From Eunapius fragilis (Eukaryota; Porifera; Demospongiae; Spongillida; Spongillidae): a stretch of DNA of 64,000 nucleotides. The translations under genes were made by a program, and so were the position numbers. Under the pieces are notes generated by a model. That model was not told the origin of the DNA. It was given only the letters and a program-made list of their open reading frames with translations, and made no database searches. Shown here piece by piece: positions 32,046 to 43,200 of this stretch; position 1 is the stretch's first letter; each line of letters opens with the position of its first letter. The stretch is taken from NCBI GenBank assembly GCA_963681505.1, contig OY811978.1, forward strand, positions 8,876,731 to 8,940,730, written 5' to 3'.

Positions 32046-33083
32046 TCACTGATTTTGCTGTGCTGCTTTGCTTTCTTCTGTATCCAGATGATCATCAGTT
32101 TTATCCATATCAAATCTATTTAGGGGATTTGATGAGAAGTTGGGGAACTTTGAGTGGTATCTCTCATCAATCACCTCCAGTATTCTGGCCTGCAGTACAA
32201 CTTCAGCAACAATCTGTACATCTTTCACATCTGACCTCCTGCTGTGAGCAGTTGCTTCTGGATGGATGCCTGTTTGTCTCTCAAAACCAAGAGCAAGCCT
32301 CTCAAGGGAGGACACTGCTCTTGCAGCACGAGTACTAGCAAACTCGGTAAAGTTAGCTCCCATGTTCCCTATTATTTCTTTGTACAGCTTGTTGACATGT
32401 TCATTGTGGAGATCACAAGGAATGTTTCGACCTTTGCCACCATGTGTATTCACAAACCTTCCCCAGGTCAGCTGGTGCACAAGGTTCGGCTGGAGAGTAA
32501 CAAGTTGGAATTGTAGTCTTAGAGCCTCAAGTGCATATTTCGTCTTCCTTTCTGCATGGAAGTGAAGCATACACATCTTCCAACACCTGATGACACGTTC
32601 TCCATCTCCTTCCTTGCAAGCGTCGGTGAAGAGATGGACTATTGCTGCAAAGTGGCAGAGGACCTGTGCATAGCTGTGTACTCGATCACCAGTGTCTGGT
32701 ACACTCTCATTGAGAAAAGCCTCTGGAATCACTGTAAACCTTCTAGCCACCTTCATGGTCAGGTCATTCAACAAAGACATGTTTACGATTATATCCTTTA
32801 TGTCCCCTTCAGGTCCTCCTATGTTGAGCTCTCTACATGCAGCTGCCACTATGTGTCCCTTGAACACAGTCAGTAACGCATCCTGGCATGCGTGCATGTC
32901 ATCCTTTCTGCAAGACCTGAATTCAAAGATTTTGTAGAAAAGAGTGCTACACAGTGTGTGGGAGGAACAACACTGCCACAAATCCTGCAAGACTTTGACT
33001 CTTTCCTTGTCTCCATTTCTTAGCATTGATTTTGTTATATTTCGAAATGGAGCGCTATACGCAAATCCACGGGCGACGAACAT
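32046..33083 (-). CDS. DUF6589-like transposon protein, C-terminal part (345 aa)
   Basis: One uninterrupted frame from MFVARGFAYS to AAQQNQ. The block SYAQVLCHFAAIVHLFTDAC, HFHAERKTKYALEALRLQFQ, WGRFVNTHGGKGRNIPCDLH and NEHVNKLYKEII matches what I remember of DUF6589, a multi-copy family of cnidarians, sponges and fungi. The upstream GDQLT-type half of that family is missing, because the frame begins only 48 bp inside the right TIR. It may be a truncated product or a distinct short version. It is convergent with the helicase gene. DUF6589 has no assigned function; a transposase role is inference from the context. Confidence 0.65.
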   Translation of the reverse strand: MFVARGFAYSAPFRNITKSMLRNGDKERVKVLQDLWQCCSSHTLCSTLFYKIFEFRSCRKDDMHACQDALLTVFKGHIVAAACRELNIGGPEGDIKDIIVNMSLLNDLTMKVARRFTVIPEAFLNESVPDTGDRVHSYAQVLCHFAAIVHLFTDACKEGDGERVIRCWKMCMLHFHAERKTKYALEALRLQFQLVTLQPNLVHQLTWGRFVNTHGGKGRNIPCDLHNEHVNKLYKEIIGNMGANFTEFASTRAARAVSSLERLALGFERQTGIHPEATAHSRRSDVKDVQIVAEVVLQARILEVIDERYHSKFPNFSSNPLNRFDMDKTDDHLDTEESKAAQQNQ

Positions 33084-33131
33084 ACGACGGTCTGAGACGA
33101 GGTAACGCTTACGCGGAGAACCGAATTATTT

Positions 33132-33289
33132 TACGGAAAGGATTACAAACCAAATTACAACAGTGCACGAATCTCCAGATTCTGGAGAATGGCTAGCGCA
33201 TGCGCACCAAGACCTTGACAATGGATACCAGGCCCTATTTTTTGTCCCCGCTAACTTTAATATAAAAATAGGGCCTGGGGACGAGGCTA
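33132..33289 (-). repeat. Right terminal inverted repeat, 158 bp
   Basis: Mirror of 30101-30258 with no mismatch by eye. It abuts the second copy of the 9-bp target duplication. Confidence 0.95.
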
Positions 33290-34624
33290 GGGTCCCACCA
33301 TCCATATGCATACCAGGAACGTAATATGAGAACATATTTAGGAAATGTCTTCTTTTTGTGATATGCCTGTGGGGGGAACAGATTTGTATACAAATTATGT
33401 ATCTGGTCCATGAGCATTTCTTAAGTTAAAGATTATGCACAAGGCAATCAGCACGTTTGTAATGCATATGACTTTGGTATTTTTATATTGTTCCATAGGA
33501 TATGGATACATTGTTAATTATAATCATTATTAATATTAATTATGATGCATACCTCACAGACAACTTTCCTTGCATCAGATTCATACATTGCTAATTCAAT
33601 GATGCGAGTATCCTTTTCCTTCGAAGGTTATTTTTAATCAACTGATGATACAAGAAAAAGGTAGCATATTTGAGGGAAGAACAGAAGCTATACCACTCAG
33701 TTTTGCTTACAAAGAGATCTCCTTCTTGAATATGAAAATCTATACTGCTCTGATTTTTAGAATTGTCATAAATGGTTGATGTGATGTTGTTTAAATCACT
33801 CAAAAGTCCTTTTGTGTCATCCAGGACGTGGGAGTGGGGTGGGAGGGGGGGGGGGGGGAAGTAACAATCACAACGACTGATATGACAGATATTAGTATAA
33901 ATGTTAACTTCTTCATTTTGAACTGTTGTATAGCATTACTATGAGTGGATTCCTGTCTATATTGGCATATATGTTATATCATCATCAGCACATTGCTAAA
34001 GCATACCGTAATGAATACATCTCTGTTAGGAGCAATTGTGTGAAGTTTATGCCATCCATATTGATCAAAGAAGAGTGCTTTGACAATGATGCTTCAGTTG
34101 GAATCATTTGAAAGTATCTTTTGAATCTTGCTCTGTCTTCCAGTTCAGGAGCAGCAGAATCACATGATACCTGTAACATAACTAGTTCCATGAAGAGCTC
34201 TTACATGCACAAACAGGTATTCGAAGAACACAGTGTGAATATTACTGAACTTAAATCTAAGGCAATGTTTATTTTTCAATAATTTGTGCTAGCTATTATA
34301 CTTTAACTGTACAATTATGAAAACCCAAAACTGATGCATCATGATAAAATCTTTATTCAATGCTTTGTGAAACAGTCATTTCGTTTTATAGGCAATCAGT
34401 TTAAATTTATTGCAATAGAGAAGAAGATGAAGTATGGTTGAGACAGTTAGGTTGTATAGACATCTCATGCATATTTGGCTCACTTGTGTTATGCTGAAGT
34501 AATGGCTGATACCAGCTACCGCAATAGTGGTGTCTTCGCATCCAGAACCGACTAACCCAATAATAGTCGGTTGGTCCCATATGTAGTTTTGGAAGAAGGT
34601 ATCGTAGGCAACATTCTGTTTACA

Positions 34625-35040
34625 CTGCACGTGAATTAAAATACATCATTGTAATCCGAATTAGCATAATGGATTTACACACAAAACAATGGGCTGTAGG
34701 ATAGATGAATAACGTTAAAAACTGTTCAAAAGTGTTCATATGGATGTATATATCATAGATTCACTGACTGACAGTTCTATAGAGGGAGGGAGGTATTTGA
34801 TCATGCTCCTCTGATGCACTGTGTTTACATGGTTTTGTATAAAACTGGCCTGAATAGTTCCTGATACTACAAGTTAATGCACTTCCAACTGTTTGAAGAA
34901 GTTGTACATTCCATGCATATGTCTAACTAGCAGTGCACCACCAATGATTTAGAACACAACCTATATCACTAATAAGTGCCCATAAATTTATGCTATGGAT
35001 AAAAAGATAATAAGCCAAAGTCTCGTCCAGCAGATATTTT
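34625..35040. other. Intron 1 of gene 2, conserved with gene 3, no gene seen
   Basis: Matches 46183-46500 upstream of exon 2 in gene 3. No coding content. Confidence 0.5.
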
Positions 35041-35430
35041 AGTGGCTACCTGGGACAGAGGCTTTTCTGCTGCTTTTGATGTCTCAGTGACACTATACAT
35101 TGTAGAAGCAGGCATATCACCTGGGGCAGCAGCAAAGGCAACAGAGGAACGCAAACATAGGAACAATGACGCAAAGTGTGCAGAGTTGGGATGGCGCTGC
35201 ATTCCAATGGTGGTGGAGTTTTATGGTTGTTGGGGCACAGAGGCAAGGCAGGCTTTGTCGCAGTTGGCTTCACGACTGGCTGTTTGAACCAACACTTACA
35301 AATCTCAAATGCTGAACAGCCTATATGGTCGTCTTAACCTCACTTTGATTAGGTGCAATGCTAGAGTCATACTTAGCAGGTCTCACTTTGCTTCTTGTGA
35401 GCAAGTTGTTCTGGATGATGTTTTTGTCTA
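35041..35430 (+). pseudogene. LINE-type C-terminal fragment, second copy
   Basis: Reads AAFDVSVTLYIVEAGISPGA, NDAKCAELGWRCIPMVVEFY, ALSQLASRLAV, a stop at 35285, then in the next stretch LNSLYGRLNLTLIRCNARVI. Same family as 21897-22645. An (ATT)n tail follows at about 35503-35517, a plausible 3' end. Confidence 0.6.
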
Positions 35431-35519
35431 GTAACTTTAAGGTGATTTATTGTGATATATGTACTCTTGTTCAAAAATAAATTTAAAAAAATTAAAAAAT
35501 ATATTATTATTATTATGCC

Positions 35520-36933
35520 GGACATTGTATCTTAGAATCCAGCGTCTGTCGGATACTCAGTCCTAGGACCCCTGGACAATGTATCCTAGGATGCCCTTAG
35601 CATTAATGAGCCCCCTCAGGATATGCAACACTACATATCTCCCTTCAAAAATATAAGGCTTATATATCATAGGTCACAGAGGTCACAGGGTCACATAGGT
35701 CACATAGGTCACAGGGTCACATAGGTCACATAGGTCACATAGGTCACATAGGTCACATAGGTCACATAGGTTACGTAGGTTACGTAGGTCACATAGGTCA
35801 CATAGTAGTTTTGCACCTTTAATGAGCTCACCATGGGAAATGTTCAAAGTGTTAAAGTTACAAGTGAACAGCTGATAAATATATGAATGGACATGAATAC
35901 ATGCATGTAAAAGTTCAGGATCAGTAAGATCAGTTATGCTAAGCAAGAGCCTTGCAATCCTTACAATGTCAAATGCACTTCTTGTTGCACCATGTCCTTC
36001 TAGGTATAAATGGATCCCATTTCTTATGGAACCATTTGTGGCTTCTTCTGTAGCCTCATCAACCACTGAAGCAAATAAACAGCTCGTATACTGGTCTCTG
36101 GCATGCATGAAATAAAGAGCTAGGAACAATTCAAACCATGCAAGGGCATTGGGAGGCCAAAAAATGGTCACCGCTTCAAGCCTAGCATTTTAAGGAGCGG
36201 GAGGGAGGGTCTCTCCTTTTTCGACTTGGCCTGGAGCTTGTTTTTAAATGAAGCGCTAAGCTTAAGCTTGGCCTGTCAATAAAAGCGAGTGCGATCTTAC
36301 AGCAAGTATATATGCAGATTAATATAAAACCCTGATGAATAGCGAGGCAGATCGCCCTACGAATTGAAACGAGTCGGGTTTATTGCGTACCAGGCGTTTC
36401 TAATTTGCGTTTGTTCGCTCACAGGAAATGCAAGGAAAAGGAAAAGGAAAAGGAAAAGACAAAGAAAACGATTGGGCAGACATTATATCAGAAGTGGATG
36501 AGTGGACCAAGATCCGAGATGATGGCGATGACAGATCCTAGCTCAGGAGAAGGAGACGGGCCACGTGCACATTTGACAAAGACTACGAGGAGATTGGTAA
36601 TCAATATGGTAGGAATTTAAAAATGTTAATCATTCCCATTCAAATTCCAATCTGCAAAAAGCAAAAGATGTGGAAAAATTGCTGGAGAAGCCTTTCTTAA
36701 TTCGACTCCAAGCCAAGTTGAGACCCTCCCTCCCACTCCTAAAAAGCCAGACTTAGCATTTTTGGATCTCCACCCCCCCCCCCCCCCCCCCCGAATATTA
36801 CTTGGTTGAGCCGTTCCTCTTTATGCCAGTAAAACGAGCTGTTTGCTTCAGTGGTTGATGAGGCCGCAGAAGAACCCACAAATTGGTATTAACCAATAGC
36901 GTATTTGTATTAAGTGGGGGTGGGGGTGGGGGT

Positions 36934-36968
<35 letters not shown>

Positions 36969-37430
36969 TTGCAGCTGGCCAAAGATGGCTGCATAGGTTA
37001 TTTATTTTTTCAGGTGGAACATCTTGTGGTGAGTAGTGTGGTGGCGTAATTCCTTTATCCAGCCAATACTTAGATTACAGTTATAGCAGTTATATATGTG
37101 GAGCCACCTCTTGGATGCTGTCCTCTTCCTTTATTGGATGGCAGATCTATGGGTGTACGTTGACACTATTTAAGCCTGCACACGTTTCCACTACCATGCA
37201 TCCGTCTTGAACTTACAGATATTTTGTCTATTTCTTGTCTGCATGATTATACCAAAATGATGAAGGGACATCATTATTTATGCCACTACTAATAGTATAC
37301 AGAAAAGAAATGTGCTGCAAACTCAGAGCATTGAAAAAAATGCCCTTTCCTTTCCCTTGTAAGATCCCAACGGGTTCTCTGCAGCGCTTTTGAGTCATCT
37401 TTATCTGGTGATCTGTACGTTCAACCCCCA
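35520..37430. repeat. Paralogous intron-1 segment shared with 46860-48240, rearranged
   Basis: GTCCTAGGACCC, TCAAAGTGTTAAAGTTACA, GACAAAGACTACGAGGAGAT-type and GCTGGCCAAAGATGGCTGCA words occur in the same order at 46860-48240. One block is inverted between copies: the minus-strand reading AFDIVRIARLLLSITDL at 35930-36000 is on plus at 47230-47305. Protein-like pieces (LFASVVDEATEE, TTRRLVINMVGI) may be exons of a decayed gene, not recognised. Poly-C (36773-36792) and poly-G (36936-36966) tracts lie inside. Confidence 0.5.
35672..35802 (+). repeat. 9-bp tandem repeat, GGTCACATA
   Basis: About 13 units of GGTCACATA/GGTCACAGG/GGTTACGTA between 35672 and 35802. The paralogous place in gene 3 intron 1 (near 47057) has a single unit (GGTCTCATT), so the array expanded only here. 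Confidence 0.9.
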
Positions 37431-38877
37431 TGTGGTCAAATACGATTATACGAACGAGCGGCACCGATTATTCATATCTTACTGTGTTGTGAAAAACCAA
37501 CTTGAATGGCTGTTTTTGATGATTCTTCTCTATGGTTTTTGTATACAGACGCTTAAGTAAAATTGTTGGGCGTCCGTGGCATCAACTCCCCCCCCCCCCC
37601 CCCCCCCCCCCCCCAATCCTGCGACACGATCGAATAATATATATATAGGTCTCAATATCGGCTGCGCGTTTATAGGGGATGGGCTAGCGAGGGAAGTAAT
37701 TTTATCGTATGTTGGACTTAAAATGAGCATGGTATGGCACTATGGCTCGCTCGAGTATAGAGGAGTTGCATTGACGTCACGCGGGCCTTGCATTGTTTAG
37801 TTACATCATATGTATGCTGCTATTTATGTATACGGCACGCTATAAATATGTACCACGTGAGCGTATGCCGCCGCCTTCTATCGTTCCCGTCCGGTTATTG
37901 TTTATCTCGTACCCACGCAGCGCATATTTATAGTAACATACTTAGTGATGTAAGACGCGCGCGACGTCACATGCAACTCCTCTATTTATAACGAGGTTTA
38001 AAATATTTGCAAGCCATTTACGGTATGTTCTAATTGTAAACCTAATGCCTGGGTGTGGCATACAAGCGCGTCCACCGTTTTCCTTCTGGCGCGCGCAATG
38101 TTGATCTATATTCAACCTTGTGAACTTTTAATGAGCCACTTGAATTAAGCGATGCGACTGTGAAAATTTCTGGGTGATCCACAGTACATGCATGTCACTT
38201 GGCGTACTAAGCCCTCCAACGTCTGGCAGCAGCGGTCTCGCGCGCTCGGGATTAAATATAAAGCCGCATCGTGGCAACCCTACGTGCATACTCAGTATAA
38301 GACAATCACACAAAGTATATATCCGTTTAAAAAGGTTTTTAAAAGCGATGTTCCAATTAACAAGCATAAGTGTGTCGATAAAACCAAAATGATTTTTCTA
38401 ACGTTTGAGAAGTAACTGGAAGAAGACAAGAAGTAAATAGGTATCAGCTATACACGTACATATAAATCACATATTACAGTATACCTTTATTGGTTAACGA
38501 GAACACACTGTAGTTTTGTAGTACGTAGCGTTTTCAGTGTGTTGTGCGTATTTTTAAGTGCAAGCATGCAGCGTGCGGTTAATTAAAACAATGCATGCTT
38601 CCAAGGAATGTGGGAGTGCTAATTCATCCTCGCAGCAACCCATTTACTATACATTCGTGGCACTTACAACTGCTTACAACTGATACTCAACCATCCAGCT
38701 ATACACAAGGCCCGCATTCAAGCTTACATGCATTATACTATGTTTTTCACTTGCCTGTACATGGCATGGCTCGGTATGGGGATATATAAGTAAACCACGC
38801 GGTTCCGCAAACACCGTTGATAGATAAGCCATGCATGTCTGCCCATTGTGTGGATGCATAGTCAATGAGCCAGCAAG
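37430..38877. repeat. First-intron segment conserved among genes 0, 2 and 3
   Basis: Matches 61950-63999 and, from 38050, also 5500-6447, all in the same orientation next to exon 1. A poly-C run sits at 37588-37614. No gene seen. Confidence 0.7.
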
Positions 38878-39151
38878 ACGTACCTGAGAATCGGTCAACT
38901 TGTATTGCAGTCTGTATCCCGGTAGAATTGTTGTTCTCGTTGATAAGGTCAAGGGCCAGCTGAACACCAGCTACGGAACTGGAGGTGACGTAATCTCCCG
39001 AGAAGCTGACCATTAGTCCCAAGGTAAGGGGTATCCTGGTGTCGTTTGGGCTCACCGCTGATGGGTAGATGGTAGTGAAGTTCTCTATCTTTATCGCGTG
39101 CGTGATGACGATGGCTAAGAAGACGAATATCATAATAAACAACGGAGGCAT

Positions 39152-39478
39152 TGAAACGACATGCATTGGCTATTGCTATGCTAGAACCTAGTAATTCGCG
39201 CTATGTATATTCGAGTTTTGGAATAAGATAAATGGTGTTGCGCACGAGATCCCTATAGTACAAACTACTTTTTACCATGCGTGACGTAATCCGCAGGAAC
39301 CTTATTATGCGAATATGAGCCGTGTGCAAAGTACATCTCCCACAAATACCGCCGTGCCGAATACACCCGAGTGAACACCTTTACTGAGTCTTCTCACGAA
39401 TGTTTAGGCGCATTGCTACGCATCGCTTCATCTGCTTTCAAACGATATGAGCCAACCCGCTTCACACCAAGACGCACG

Positions 39479-39480
<2 letters not shown>
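39152..39480 (-). promoter_or_regulatory. 5' flank of gene 2, conserved with gene 0
   Basis: Same layout as 6727-6996, including TGACGTAA (39282-39289) about 131 bp from the ATG and TTATGCGAATATGAGCCG. The stop codon of gene 3 is only about 1.1 kb upstream of this gene's ATG, which is the ancestral spacing of the cluster. Confidence 0.45.
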
Positions 39481-39531
<51 letters not shown>

Positions 39532-39565
39532 TGTGTGTGTGCGTGCGTGCGTGCGTGTGTGTGTA
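39478..39565 (+). repeat. (GT)n microsatellite
   Basis: Nearly pure GT with a short GTGC stretch. It is positionally equivalent to 8385-8460. Confidence 0.9.
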
Positions 39566-39776
39566 TACAAGGGGCTAACGTAAACCGCAATTAAATACCA
39601 TAATTCGGTCGCTTTCCTGAGAATAGACATTACCGCATTTACGAAATTTCATGTCTGATTCATGATTAGCGGAATTACGTACGTCTCCTGGGATAGCCAA
39701 CAAGCTGTAAGGTTTGATGAAGCAGCTAGACATTAAACGAGCCTTACATATTTGGAATAGAAACAGCAACTGAAAT

Positions 39777-39941
39777 TATAGTTGGGCGTAGCCCGACCTT
39801 CGCGTTTTGGATTTGTACCCATCTGATAGCCATATGTGGTCTATTATCACACATAGCCACATACGCTATCAGATGGGTACAAATCCAGGTATTGGCTTGA
39901 TACTCGACCGCCAAAACGCAAAGGTCGGGCTACCCCAACTA
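39777..39941. mobile_element. 165-bp MITE with 9-bp target duplication
   Basis: Ends TAGTTGGGCGTAGCCCGACC and inverse GGTCGGGCTACCCCAACTA, with a second inverted pair inside (GATTTGTACCCATCTGATAG and CTATCAGATGGGTACAAATC). AACTGAAAT flanks both sides (39768-39776 and 39942-39950), while the empty site near 8660 has one copy. It lies in the spacer between gene 2 and gene 3. The 9-bp duplication and TAG start are the same as for the RecQ element, so it might be mobilised by that family; TIR sequences otherwise differ. Confidence 0.75.
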
Positions 39942-40257
39942 AACTGAAATCGCTTGCTCTCTATTTAACTGGATAGCTTCTTTCCTGTGTTTCCCCAGCA
40001 GAGGTCATTTCTATTGATGTATTACTTGATTCTTCAATGACTTATATGATATACAGACAAAGTGAATAGAGCAAATAAAATTAAAGTATAATCAAAGTGT
40101 ACATGTACAAATATGCACTTTATGTACACTTTATGCTAATGAAACTATATTGCCTCAAGTATTAAATCACACATAATTAAAAATTAAAAAAAAACTGCAC
40201 TGTGCGTCTCTCTATTATAGTGCATTTCACTGACCAAAGCACTGAACGGTTTGTACA

Positions 40258-43200
40258 TTATTTGACGTCTTCTGTTACTTGGTTACAAATGATGAAATTA
40301 CCATTCAGCACAATCGAGTCTTTTCCATCTGATCTTGAACAACCAGGTGAAGTGGTGCCATTACATTCAGTACAAATGTCACTGCTGTCCAAATGGCTAT
40401 CTCTGCTGCACACATCTGTCTTCATATCATCAATGGTGAGTTCTTCACCCACCTCATGAGCAGTCCCCTGTTGTGCATGCTCTTGTATCCCATTGTGTTT
40501 GTGGCTACCTGATCCACTAGGATCCAATGATGCACATTTCGCTCTATTATATGCTTGTCTGACTGTCTGTATAAGAGGGATAATGAGAATGTGACATGTG
40601 AATTTATATTACATGCGGAAAGCCAGTTTGATGTTTAGGCAGTAACCATGGACCAATATCACGTCGATGGCCAAGGGTACATAGATAATGCACAAATAAT
40701 CCTACCCTCCTCGTTTTCTTCAAGGTGCTAAGCTCAGCTTCCAGTTGTTTTATACGATCTTCCAAACTGCTGAGCTTGTCCTCATACCTATTGCTAATTG
40801 CTATGATGTTTTGACCTGTTGGATCACTGTATAGGTAGTACACCTAAAATAAAGGGCAAATTATGCACCTTAATAATATTTAAAATAAAACTGCTTGCAA
40901 TACAAATAATGACAATGTTATTTAAAAAATACCTTATATAATCACAGTTGGGGAAATAACATTTTTTTGAACTAGCTACTACAAAATACTATACCGGGCA
41001 ACACAAATATACTCACTAATGTTTTTGATCTTACTTTGGGTATGAACATGAAGCATAAGATCACTGTTGAAGTTACCCAGGCACCAAGTGAGTAGATTGC
41101 TGCAGATGTATTAACCTTTTCATATAATGCAGCAAAACACACAATGGTCACTGCCAATGATATTGAAGTTATGTATACAATGGATACTAGATACTTGGAG
41201 TCATTGAGTCCTTTCGTTTGCACTTTACGGATTGCAAAGGCAAGAGGGACAGCAGAAATCTGAACAAGAACCTTGTAAGTAATTAAAATTATTCGCCAAA
41301 TCTCGAAGGACCTCTTTGGAGTAGATTGACAGACAAGTATGGTGTTCATTATTTTCCTTTGGAAAAACTGAAAAATCAATTGATAAGTTAATGTAGAATG
41401 CAAATACATAAAATGTAGCACAAGGTACATTGCATATAGCAAGCGGCAGAACTTACGCCAACTTCACTTATTGGATTCTCCTGGTTAGGTACAATAGCAG
41501 CTTTAACCATCAGTTGAGGTACTGATAGTGTTACAATCATGAAGAGCAGGTCAATTGCAACTAGAACACCAACCATGCAAGCTAACATCCAGTCCTTCAC
41601 TACCTGGTGGAGATTACAGAGAGTTGTTATTATTGAGTGAGTCACTGTGTTAATCATTATGTAAGCAAGCTCTGGAAAAGACATGCAATTACCTGTATAC
41701 ATCAATTCTGTCTATTATTGTGATTTTACTAAACGAACTAGGATAATTTTAATTCAGCTAATTCTTGAGACAGGCAAAAGTATAAACTAACACATGGAGC
41801 TTCAATGGTTGCCATGACCACACATTGGTGTGGTCAAATGACATTTGTTGACAGCCAGGTGTATGTTGTATACTTCTGTTTGCCAGCCAGGTGTATGTTG
41901 TATACTCCTGTTTGCAAACCCATCGATGTGATTAATGACTGAGGTAGGCCTGCTACATCCACATAGTGAGTAACCACAGTTATGAATATAATTTACCTGT
42001 TTATCTGTCCAAGGGTTGTTGAAAATATAATAAACACGGTAAGTCTTTCCCAAAATTGGACCAAATGCAAGGGAGTATCCAATAGCCCATAACCAAATTC
42101 GCACCTGAAAATGAATATGAAAGTAGGATATGATAATGGATGCAACTAATGCTTATTGCAAATGTGTGTGGTGAATGGATACGTATTCAAATTACAGATT
42201 TAAAAATGGTGAAGGGCGATGCAGAAATGAAAGTATGTAAAATACAATGGAAACTTTAATGTGTTTATCATGCTTCAAACTTTAGGATGGATGCCTGGCA
42301 GCACAATGATAGCAAAAAGCCCATATATATATATATATATATATATCACTAAAATCAGCATTCAAAATGAGCAAACACTTTACATTGCACAAAACTGATG
42401 TCGGTAGTTCTTCCTTGCTCTGGATGGCCGCAAAGAAAATGCAAATATAAAGCAAAAGGCACCCAGTACATGTCATGATATTGAGAGCTGGACTGGTTAG
42501 GCGGACTAGCCTAAAATATTGAATTAAGAACAATTAAGTGCATTTTATGGCAGATATAAAAAATAGAACCTTTTTTTTCTGCAGACAATGACGAAAGCCA
42601 TACAGGACGTTGCCAGAATTATGCCCAGCAGTGCTAGGACATACATCACAACTGTCAGTGGTTTCTCAATGTCCATTTGTATGGCACTAATTGTGCCATC
42701 TGGTGGGATTCCATCTGCAAAAATTTCGTTTTGATTTGAATATATAAAATTCCAAGCCGTTGTTTTTGTTTTGTTCTAATCACTTACATGTTACATTGAT
42801 AACACTTGGGCAGATACACACTAAAAAAAGGTATCCTTACAAGGGAATATTGTTTCGTTGCTCTCATTATCGTAGAAAGTCAGATTTCTATCCTTTGTCA
42901 AATAAGCAATGCGTTTAAATCTGAGAATTTGACCACCTACAGTTAGAAAATTGTAGGTTAAGGATGCAATTCACTCATTATAAACTTACTGCGGTCAAAT
43001 CGATATTGATGTACATAAATATTAAATGACCTCCGTATTCCATTGCTGCCGAACGATACATTACTCTGCAATGATAATAACATCACTTATCCTGAATGTG
43101 ACTTAATTCCATTTAAAGAAAAATATCGATGGAAATGCATTACGTTAAAGTATGCAGTCATTATATGGATTTGCGTATATACATTGTGCTGTGAGCTATT

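Larger units (their letters stand above)
30101..33289. mobile_element. TIR DNA transposon with RecQ-like helicase and DUF6589-like gene
   Basis: Terminal inverted repeats 30101-30258 and 33132-33289 are 158 bp and identical by eye, beginning TAGCCTCGTCCCCAGGCCC. The 9-bp target duplication GGGTCCCAC stands at 30092-30100 and 33290-33298; the empty site with a single copy is in exon 6 of genes 1 and 3. Perfect TIRs imply a young insertion. Inside, two convergent genes lie 295 bp apart. Nine-base duplications are typical of Mutator-like elements, but a helicase cargo is not. I recall Academ transposons with helicase (AcademH) and XPG-nuclease lineages as the best comparison. Superfamily not settled. 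Confidence 0.88.
29785..39151 (-). pseudogene. GABA-B-like receptor gene 2, truncated and multiply broken
   Basis: Exons seen: 1 at 38884-39151, 2 at 34484-34624, 3 at 34007-34170, 4 at 33711-33827, 5 at 33553-33618, 6 at 29971-30100 plus 33299-33366, 7 at 29785-29914. Lesions: exon 1 has a net 2-nt loss after NEN, exon 3 a net 7-nt loss after TEASLS, the exon 4 acceptor reads CAC instead of CAG beside an expanded G run, exon 6 is interrupted by the 3.2-kb element 30101-33289, and exons 8-17 (rest of the flytrap and the whole membrane domain) are missing. Exons 2, 5 and 7 are still clean, so decay is recent. A soluble ligand-binding product is ruled out by the frameshifts unless the assembly is wrong. 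Confidence 0.85.

Noticed and set aside
35672..35802. Telomere-like repeat
   Set aside because: The GGTCACATA unit is not the animal TTAGGG repeat, and the array is internal and copy-specific.
29785..39151. Gene 2 as a secreted ligand-binding decoy receptor lacking the membrane domain
   Set aside because: Attractive from exon content, but frameshifts in exons 1 and 3, the lost acceptor of exon 4 and the transposon in exon 6 leave no continuous frame.
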